A stretch of 31,605 nt of DNA from Deltaproteobacteria bacterium. Lineage in GTDB: Bacteria; Desulfobacterota; DSM-4660; Desulfatiglandales; HGW-15. The stretch covers positions 1 to 31,605 of the forward strand of contig JAFGDF010000203.1 in NCBI GenBank assembly GCA_016932235.1, read 5' to 3'. Shown one piece after another: positions 26,238 through 31,605 of this stretch. The number at the start of each line of letters is the position of its first letter. Positions within the stretch are counted from its first letter, which is position 1. A model generated the notes under the pieces. That model was not told where the DNA came from. It saw only the letters and a program-made list of their open reading frames with translations, and made no database searches. A program made the position numbers and the translations under genes.

Positions 26238-26268
26238 GCAGACCGGCGGACAAAGTTCGACAGTCTGC
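26238..26268. repeat. Dispersed palindrome, third copy
   Basis: GCAGACCGGCGGAC (26238-26251), loop AAA, GTTCGACAGTCTGC (26255-26268) form a 14-bp stem with three mismatches. The arms match those of the copies at 7870 and 10007. It lies in the presumed leader just before the second SDR gene and could fold in RNA. Confidence 0.7.
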
Positions 26269-26303
26269 GGGAAACCTTCTTCATGAAAGGAAAAGGTAAG
26301 AAG

Positions 26304-27098
26304 ATGAAATTAAATGGAAAGGTTGCATTGATAACCGGCGGCGGAACAGGCATTGGCGCCGCAATTACCAAAAGGTTTATTGAAGATGGAGCAAAAGTGT
26401 GTATTTCCGGTCGTCGCAAGGAAAAATTGGAAACCATGGCGAATTCACTGCCCGAGGGTTCAGTAACCATATGTGTCGGGGATGTGACCCGCGAAGAGGA
26501 TGTGAAAAAGATGATAGAAACCACGATATCCTTCGGGGGTAAAATAGATGTGCTGGTAAACAATGCCGCCAAAGACGCTACCGGCAGCATCACCGAAACA
26601 TCCCTTTCTGAATGGCGTAAGGTTCTGGAAGCCAATTTGACCGGACCATTCGCCACAATGAAGGAAGCCATACCCCAGATGATTAACAATGGCGGCGGAT
26701 CGATTATCAATATCGCTTCACTTGGAGGGCTGCGTTGCATGCCACGATCAGTTTCCTACTGTTCTTCCAAGGCAGGACTGATAATGCTTACCCAGCAGGT
26801 GGCCTTGGAATATGGCCCTCAAAACATCCGGAGCAATGTGGTATGTCCTGGAGCCACCAGGACATCTATGATCGAGGAGACGGTTGGGCTTCTTGCGAAG
26901 GATATGGGGACCGATATTGATGCTGTTTTCAGGCGGTTTTCATCGCATGTCCCTTTGCGGAGGATATCCAACCCGAGCGAAATGGGAGGAGTGTGCAGCT
27001 TCCTTGCCAGTGACGACTCTTCTTTCATGACGGGCGCGGTTTTAGTGGTGGACGGCGGTGCAGCTATCGTCGATATCTCAGGCGCGTCCATCAGCTGA
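26304..27098 (+). CDS. Short-chain dehydrogenase/reductase (SDR), second copy
   Basis: A 264-residue classical SDR, a close paralogue of the protein encoded at 25053: 'TGGGTGIG' (11-18), 'LVNNAAKD', catalytic Ser139, Tyr152 and Lys156 ('SYCSSKAG'), 'VCPGATRTSM' and the shared end 'VDGGAAIVDISGASIS'. The pair most likely arose by tandem duplication and then diverged around the substrate loop (after 'ATRT'), so they may act on successive or stereochemically different substrates. ATG 26304 is chosen because AAAAGG ends seven bases before it; the ATG at 26283 has no site. Downstream genes for cupin, SDR, bicupin and sulfatase run in the same direction. Confidence 0.95.
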   Translation: MKLNGKVALITGGGTGIGAAITKRFIEDGAKVCISGRRKEKLETMANSLPEGSVTICVGDVTREEDVKKMIETTISFGGKIDVLVNNAAKDATGSITETSLSEWRKVLEANLTGPFATMKEAIPQMINNGGGSIINIASLGGLRCMPRSVSYCSSKAGLIMLTQQVALEYGPQNIRSNVVCPGATRTSMIEETVGLLAKDMGTDIDAVFRRFSSHVPLRRISNPSEMGGVCSFLASDDSSFMTGAVLVVDGGAAIVDISGASIS

Positions 27099-27185
27099 TG
27101 GGTGATGAAAAACCATTGAACAATTTTGTGACTCAACGAGTATCAATATTAATTCATATCTTTATCGAAAGGAGTGAAGAAAGCC

Positions 27186-27629
27186 ATGAATACCCCCAAA
27201 TATAACAGCAAATACATCATCACACAACCCAAAGAGAATCTTGTCGTCCCCGATTGGGGTGGATCGTTGTCCGAAACCCGCTCTACACGGCTGTTTTATC
27301 TGGACAGCGAAGTCAGGCCAGGCGCTTTCTACTGTGAGGTCGTATGGTTCTGGCCTACAGACGAATTAGATACTTCCAGTCCTGATCCCCATAGCCACGA
27401 TTTCGGAGAAGTCCTCGGGTTTTTCGGTACGGATCGAAATAATTTAAATGATTTGGGAGCTGAAATAGAGCTTTGGATCGACAACGAAAGGAATCTCATT
27501 AATGAAACTTTTTTGGCCTTTATTCCGGCCGGTATCGTGCATTGTCCTTTGAACATCTTGAGCATCACAAGGCCGGTGTTTCATTTCGCCACCATGCAGG
27601 GCACATCATATGCCGGTCAGGGAAAATGA
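27186..27629 (+). CDS. Small cupin-fold protein
   Basis: A 147-residue single-domain cupin. The metal-binding motif is 'PHSHDFGEVLGFFG', giving His69, His71 and Glu75, with the fourth ligand His119 in 'FIPAGIVHCPLNI'; 'RPVFHFATMQG' closes the barrel. The same pattern appears twice in the protein encoded at 28695, so both belong to one family, defined by 'GFFGTD...N.LGAEIELWI' and 'TRPVFHF'. Cupins can be dioxygenases, isomerases, lyases or binding proteins; in an anaerobe an oxygenase is less likely. ATG 27186 has AAAGGAG 11 bases upstream; a GTG at 27174 overlaps that site and is rejected. Function unknown; cluster membership suggests catabolism. Confidence 0.85.
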   Translation: MNTPKYNSKYIITQPKENLVVPDWGGSLSETRSTRLFYLDSEVRPGAFYCEVVWFWPTDELDTSSPDPHSHDFGEVLGFFGTDRNNLNDLGAEIELWIDNERNLINETFLAFIPAGIVHCPLNILSITRPVFHFATMQGTSYAGQGK

Positions 27630-27853
27630 TAATTGGTCGAGAATTAGGATTTCACCCCAATGAGGCCGGGAAGATGATGGATGCCTAATACTTGTCTTTT
27701 TTTTCAGCCCGTAAAGCGAGTAGGGCTTATTCCGAATCTGCCTTTGAAACCTTATTCCATGTATTGTGATATTGTATTCTCAGCGGACCAAGAGAATGGC
27801 GGACTTTGTTTTAATATGAGTAGAGAAAAAATCAATTTTCAGGAGGAGTTATT

Positions 27854-28660
27854 ATGAAGTTAACGCCACCGATAACCAACATGATAGATGCCTTTAGCGT
27901 AAAAGAGAAGAATGTCGTGGTAACCGGCGGAAACCGCGGCATCGGCCTGGGTATCAGCACTGCATTCGCCCAAAGCGGCGCTAATGTGATTATTCTATGC
28001 CGGAATATCGAAAAAGGCATGACTGCTGTTGAAGGGTTTCAACAATACGGGGGCAAACACACTTGTTTCCATTGCGATATTTCCGTTATGGAAAGTGTCG
28101 CCTCCGCCGTAAAGCAGATTTATAACTTCTTTGATCATGTTGATGTGCTTGTCAATAATGCCGGAATAGCAACAAATGTTGAGTTTTTAAAGGACAGAGA
28201 GATGGGCGAATGGCATCGCATTATTAATACCAACCTCCACGGTGTGGCAAATATGATATATGCCATTGCCCCACGCATGCGTGAAGCGGGTCTCGGCGGA
28301 AGAATCATAAACATTTCATCAGTTGGAGGGCAATTCATCGGTGATGCATTAAGTCATCCCAATCCCCCCTATTTCACATCCAAAGCCGCTCTTGACCACT
28401 TCACACGATATTTGGCAATAGAACTTGGCGCGGATGGGATACGAGTCAACTGTATCGCACCCGGACCGTTCCATTCCGATTTAGATGCGGATTTGCCTGA
28501 TAGCTTTAAAGAATTTATAAATAAAGAATTGCCCTGCCATCGTTTTGGTGAACCCATAGAAATCGGAGCATATTGCGTATTTCTGTCCTCTCCCGCAGGC
28601 AGCCATATTACAGGTTCCATTTGTGTCCATGACGGCGGTTTGATATGCAGAGGAGGCTGA
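27854..28660 (+). CDS. Short-chain dehydrogenase/reductase (SDR), third, divergent member
   Basis: A 268-residue SDR of a different subgroup from the two upstream. Coenzyme motif 'TGGNRGIG' (24-31), 'CDIS' and 'NNAGIA' (101-106), catalytic Ser156, Tyr173 and Lys177 ('PPYFTSKAAL'), and 'NCIAPGPFHSDLD'. The segment between Ser and Tyr has a four-residue insertion ('GDALSHPNPP') like the gluconate 5-dehydrogenase/'yxjF' type of SDR. The N-terminal 18 residues precede the Rossmann fold. CAGGAGG precedes the ATG by nine bases. It sits between the single- and double-domain cupin genes, 34 bp before the latter. Confidence 0.94.
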   Translation: MKLTPPITNMIDAFSVKEKNVVVTGGNRGIGLGISTAFAQSGANVIILCRNIEKGMTAVEGFQQYGGKHTCFHCDISVMESVASAVKQIYNFFDHVDVLVNNAGIATNVEFLKDREMGEWHRIINTNLHGVANMIYAIAPRMREAGLGGRIINISSVGGQFIGDALSHPNPPYFTSKAALDHFTRYLAIELGADGIRVNCIAPGPFHSDLDADLPDSFKEFINKELPCHRFGEPIEIGAYCVFLSSPAGSHITGSICVHDGGLICRGG

Positions 28661-28694
28661 TTTAGGATAAAATTTTACATAGGAGAAAAAGAGA

Positions 28695-29567
28695 ATGTCA
28701 AATAGCAAGTATTTCGCCCTTGCGGGACAGGGAACTCCCACTGAATTGCCCTTTTCCCCCAGGGAAGCTCGTGTTGGTAGCGTATGGATGGACGGGGATG
28801 TGGTTGAAGGTTGCATGTTCAATGAGGCGTGCTGGTACGTGTCGCCCTTTAAGGGGCCCGAACTTCTTAAGCATAATTCCGACGAGGTCCTCTTTTTTAT
28901 CGGAGGAGACCCCAATGACCCTGAAAATCTTAATGCCGAGATCGAGATGTGCATCGAAAACGACAAGCTCACCCTAAAAAAAACAAGCGCCGTGTTTGTC
29001 CCTGAAGGCGTGGCTCACGGCAAACTGGAGGTCAAAAATCTGACCAGGCCAGTTTTTCATTACAGCTGCCATCTCAATACGAGTAAATATGAGGCTTTCC
29101 CGGCGGAGGCTACTGCCGCTCCCGGGAGCTATAATAGAAACTGGGTTGAAAAATATGTTCGTCCCGATGGCAAGTTGCCTGAGGCGCCTGAGGGCTTTTT
29201 GAAGTTCCTGTTGTTCCTTGACGGGAAAAGGCTTAAGGGTGCTCCATACGCGGAGGCGGTATGGTTCTGCACCACCAATGACACCGGTCCGGCGCCCCAT
29301 ATCCACGAAGACTTTGACGAGTTCATCGGGTTCATAGGCTCGGATCCGGAGCATCCCGGGGAATTGAACGGCGAGGTCAGTTTCTACATAGAGGACGAAA
29401 TGATATCTTCAACAAAAAGTTGCCTGGTCTATGTTCCGAGAGGTGTCAGACATAGCCCGATATATATTCCCAAGCTTGAATGCCCTATAATACATTTCTC
29501 CGGCGGCAACGGCGGCGACTACGTCAGGAAAGGCACACACGGCGAGGGCAACCTGTTCAGAATGTGA
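28695..29567 (+). CDS. Two-domain cupin protein (bicupin)
   Basis: A 290-residue tandem duplication of the cupin encoded at 27186. The N-terminal half (about 1-135) keeps 'GGDPNDPENLNAEIEMCI' and 'VPEGVAHGKLEVKNLTRPVFHY' but its metal site is reduced to His60, Glu64 and His108 ('LKHNSDEVLFF'). The C-terminal half (about 150-285) has the full set His202, His204, Glu209 and His253 ('PHIHEDFDEFIGFIG', 'PRGVRHSPIYI'). The second half is therefore probably the catalytic one and the first structural or regulatory. GGAGA precedes the ATG. It lies 34 bp after the third SDR and 28 bp before the sulfatase, so these three are very likely co-transcribed. Substrate unknown. Confidence 0.87.
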   Translation: MSNSKYFALAGQGTPTELPFSPREARVGSVWMDGDVVEGCMFNEACWYVSPFKGPELLKHNSDEVLFFIGGDPNDPENLNAEIEMCIENDKLTLKKTSAVFVPEGVAHGKLEVKNLTRPVFHYSCHLNTSKYEAFPAEATAAPGSYNRNWVEKYVRPDGKLPEAPEGFLKFLLFLDGKRLKGAPYAEAVWFCTTNDTGPAPHIHEDFDEFIGFIGSDPEHPGELNGEVSFYIEDEMISSTKSCLVYVPRGVRHSPIYIPKLECPIIHFSGGNGGDYVRKGTHGEGNLFRM

Positions 29568-29595
29568 ACTCAAATGAAGAAAGGAGCTAATTTAG

Positions 29596-31500
29596 ATGTC
29601 GAAGCAAAAGGACGCAACAATATTTACCATTGATGCAAATAAGGCATGCTATGTTGATCCGGATCTGAACTGGGATGATGATCTCGACTTTGAGTTTGCC
29701 GAACGCGGCTTCATAGCAAAATTGGAGGAACCGATCATTCGCGATAAGGAAGGTGATCCGGTTTATGATTTAAATCCTTACACCTTTTTAGACCATGAAA
29801 CCGCCCCTCCCACTGTAAATCCGAGTCTGTGGCGCCAGGCCAGGCTAAACATGAATCACGGCCTGTTTAAAGTGACGGAACGCATCTATCAGGTGCGAGG
29901 CTACGACCTCTCAGTGATGAGTTTCATCGAGGGTGATACCGGCTGGATCATCGTTGATCCTCTAGTATCCATAGAGTGCGCCAAAGCGTCGTTTGACCTG
30001 GTATCCCGATATCTGGGTGTTAAACCGGTCAGGGCCGTTATTTACACTCACACCCATGTGGATCACTGGGGTGGAGTAAAGGGAGTTGTATCAGAGGAGG
30101 ATGTCAAGTCAGGCAAGGTCCAGATCATTGCCCCGGAAGGATTTATGGAGTCTGCCGTCAGCGAGATGATCTTTGCAGGGAACGTCATGGGACGAAGGGC
30201 CGCTTGTCAGGCTGGGTCAGGGTTGCCGAAAGGACCCAGGGGACAGGTCGATGCGGGAATAGGCAAGACGGCATCAAATGGATCCGTCACGCTGATAAAT
30301 CCGACCGTAGTGATATCTGAAACGGGCACTGCTATGAACATCGACGGCATAGATATAATCTTTCAGAATACACCAGGAACAGAGGCCCCTGCTGAATTCA
30401 ATTTTTACTTTCCGCAGTTTAAGGCTTTGTGCATGGCCGAAAATTGCACCCACACACTGCATAATCTTCATACTCCACGGGGCGCAGAAGTGCGTGACGC
30501 AAAGGCATGGGCGCGATTTATCAATGAAGCGATCGACCTTTTTGCCCATAAGACGGACGTGATATTTGCGACCCATAACTGGCCCACGTGGGGTAGGGAA
30601 AGATGCATAGAGTTTCTCAACAAACAACGTGATGTATATAAGTATATTCATGATGAAGCTCTGCGGCTTGCCAACCACGGATACAACATGATCGAGATAG
30701 CTGAGATCATTAAGCTGCCCCCGGCCTTGTCCGGCAAGTGGTACAACCGTGGCTACTGGGGGAATGTTCGTCATAACGCCAAGGCCGTTTATCAGAAATA
30801 CCTGGGATGGTTTGACGGAAATCCAGCCAATCTGCATCCTCTGCCGCCTGAGGAGGCAGCAAAGAAGTACGTGGAATTTATGGGAGGCATTGATGCACTG
30901 CTTGCCAAGGCCCGCAGCGCCTTTGATAAAGGTGAATACAGATGGGTGGTTCAGGTGGTAAACCATGCGGTCTTTGCCTGTCCCGAGAACCAGGAAGCTC
31001 TCCAGCTACAGGCGGACGCTTTCGAACAATTAGGCTACCAGGCAGAAAGCAGTATATGGCGAAATCTATATCTTCAGGGAGCCAAGGAGCTGCGTGACGG
31101 CGTTGTTCCCAAAGGAGCCGCGATTCTGGCGAGCAAGGATGCGATAAAGGCAATGGGAGCCGATCTTTTATTTGATTATCTGGCCATACGTCTGAATGGG
31201 CCAAAGGCGTCGGATAGATCCATCATTATTAATATCGAATTTATAGATATCAATGAGAATTACGCCTTGATATTGAAGAATGGAGTTTTGAATCATTATA
31301 AAAACGGGCGGACTGAAAACGCCGATACCCGTCTTTTCCTGACGCGACCTGTATTGGACGAAATGGTGCTGGGCGAGGCCTCCCCCGACCAGAAGATAGC
31401 TTCAGGAGAGCTCAAGGTGGAAGGCAGCCGGGAAAAACTCGATGAATTCTTTTCTCTTATGGACAGCTTCGAATTCTGGTTCAATCTCGTTACCCCATAG
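29596..31500 (+). CDS. Alkyl/aryl-sulfatase of the metallo-beta-lactamase fold (SdsA1/BDS1 type)
   Basis: Hydrolyses sulfate esters of alkyl alcohols to alcohol and sulfate using two zinc ions. In 634 residues: N-terminal MBL domain with 'THTHVDHWGG' (His152, His154, Asp156, His157), the bridging 'MAENCTHTLHNLHTPRGAEVRDA' (Glu282) and 'ATHNWPTWGRE' (His327); an alkyl-sulfatase dimerisation domain (about 385-520, 'YWGNVRHNAKAVYQKYLGWFDG'); and an SCP2-like C-terminal domain (about 520-634) that recruits hydrophobic substrates in relatives. Known SdsA1 is secreted, but the N-terminus here (MSKQKDATIFTIDANK) has no signal peptide, so it should work in the cytoplasm. AGGAGC precedes the ATG. Final gene of the SDR-cupin cluster. 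Confidence 0.93.
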   Translation: MSKQKDATIFTIDANKACYVDPDLNWDDDLDFEFAERGFIAKLEEPIIRDKEGDPVYDLNPYTFLDHETAPPTVNPSLWRQARLNMNHGLFKVTERIYQVRGYDLSVMSFIEGDTGWIIVDPLVSIECAKASFDLVSRYLGVKPVRAVIYTHTHVDHWGGVKGVVSEEDVKSGKVQIIAPEGFMESAVSEMIFAGNVMGRRAACQAGSGLPKGPRGQVDAGIGKTASNGSVTLINPTVVISETGTAMNIDGIDIIFQNTPGTEAPAEFNFYFPQFKALCMAENCTHTLHNLHTPRGAEVRDAKAWARFINEAIDLFAHKTDVIFATHNWPTWGRERCIEFLNKQRDVYKYIHDEALRLANHGYNMIEIAEIIKLPPALSGKWYNRGYWGNVRHNAKAVYQKYLGWFDGNPANLHPLPPEEAAKKYVEFMGGIDALLAKARSAFDKGEYRWVVQVVNHAVFACPENQEALQLQADAFEQLGYQAESSIWRNLYLQGAKELRDGVVPKGAAILASKDAIKAMGADLLFDYLAIRLNGPKASDRSIIINIEFIDINENYALILKNGVLNHYKNGRTENADTRLFLTRPVLDEMVLGEASPDQKIASGELKVEGSREKLDEFFSLMDSFEFWFNLVTP

Positions 31501-31518
31501 AAACTATGGCGGTTTACC

Positions 31519-31603
31519 ATTTAGTACGAAAATAAAGTTTAACAATGTCGGTATATAATTCAACGTTATCTCTAAAGACCGTGGCCTGGGGAGCACTTTT
31601 TAC
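31519..31603 (-). repeat. 85-bp dispersed repeat, copy B (inverted)
   Basis: The reverse complement aligns gap-free to 12751-12835. It follows the sulfatase stop by about 18 bp. The window ends two bases past its edge, so the element may be longer on this side. Right two thirds are the better conserved part, with exact blocks such as GATAACGTTGAATTATATAC. Confidence 0.8.
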
Positions 31604-31605
31604 GA

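Larger units (their letters stand above)
25878..26303. other. 426-bp non-coding spacer carrying a promoter and a palindrome
   Basis: No plausible gene was found between the two paralogous SDR genes. It contains a small hairpin (GTGTCT/AGACAC, 26006-26021), a near-consensus promoter (26052-26080) and the dispersed palindrome (26238-26268). The next start codon is about 220 bp after the promoter, so any transcript has a long untranslated leader. Confidence 0.6.

Noticed and set aside
29596..31500. Beta-lactamase (antibiotic resistance) reading of the MBL-fold protein
   Set aside because: The length, the AENCTHTLHN motif and the dimerisation and SCP2-like domains identify the alkylsulfatase group instead.

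Overview
The window reads as chromosomal DNA from an anaerobic, Gram-negative-type bacterium, most plausibly a Desulfobacterota (sulfate-reducer-like 'deltaproteobacterium'). That is an inference from gene content: a tungsten aldehyde:ferredoxin oxidoreductase relic, LarE, a family III CoA-transferase, a multi-PAS histidine kinase, a cytidylate kinase-like/BON protein and abundant SDR enzymes. No rRNA, tRNA or other firm taxonomic marker is present. I found no CRISPR array, intact transposase or phage module.

Layout. 1-4.4 kb: the 3' end of a DnaE-type polymerase gene, an aldehyde dehydrogenase behind an operator-like palindrome, an aldehyde:ferredoxin oxidoreductase gene broken by an internal deletion, a tiny lipoprotein and an integrase scrap. 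This stretch looks decayed and rearranged. 4.4-12.7 kb: housekeeping and transport genes, namely ddl (minus), a UbiA/MenA-type prenyltransferase, a cytidylate kinase-like-BON fusion, a DMT-family permease converging on a ZIP metal transporter (minus), a truncated DUF2156-like gene, and a gnd-zwf pair for the oxidative pentose phosphate branch. 12.9-20 kb: an HtrA-like protease, a 985-residue sensor kinase, a MITE-like element, and a copper module (CopZ-like chaperone plus CopA ATPase). 20-22.2 kb (minus): a CaiB/BaiF CoA-transferase and an overlapping Gate-domain membrane protein.

22.3-25 kb: a divergent larE-ycaO pair. The YcaO protein carries a C-terminal TPR array in place of a partner protein, and the LarE has three conserved-type cysteines. 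An ATP-dependent sulfur-transfer or amide-modification module is a reasonable hypothesis.

25-31.5 kb: a same-strand catabolic-looking cluster made of two paralogous SDRs, a small cupin, a third SDR, a two-domain cupin of the same family, and an alkyl-sulfatase-type metallo-beta-lactamase protein with no signal peptide. Two sigma70-like promoters precede it. One carries a perfect palindrome at the expected transcription start; the other has a long untranslated leader. I suggest an intracellular pathway that hydrolyses a sulfate ester and oxidises the alcohol formed. The role of the cupins is unknown, and this cluster is the best candidate for an undescribed system.

Non-coding structure is unusually rich. 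A family of palindromes with a GGACAAAGTCC-like core sits in several intergenic spaces. A 127-148 bp element with imperfect terminal inverted repeats lies before the copper genes. An 85-bp sequence occurs twice, in opposite orientations, 18.7 kb apart.
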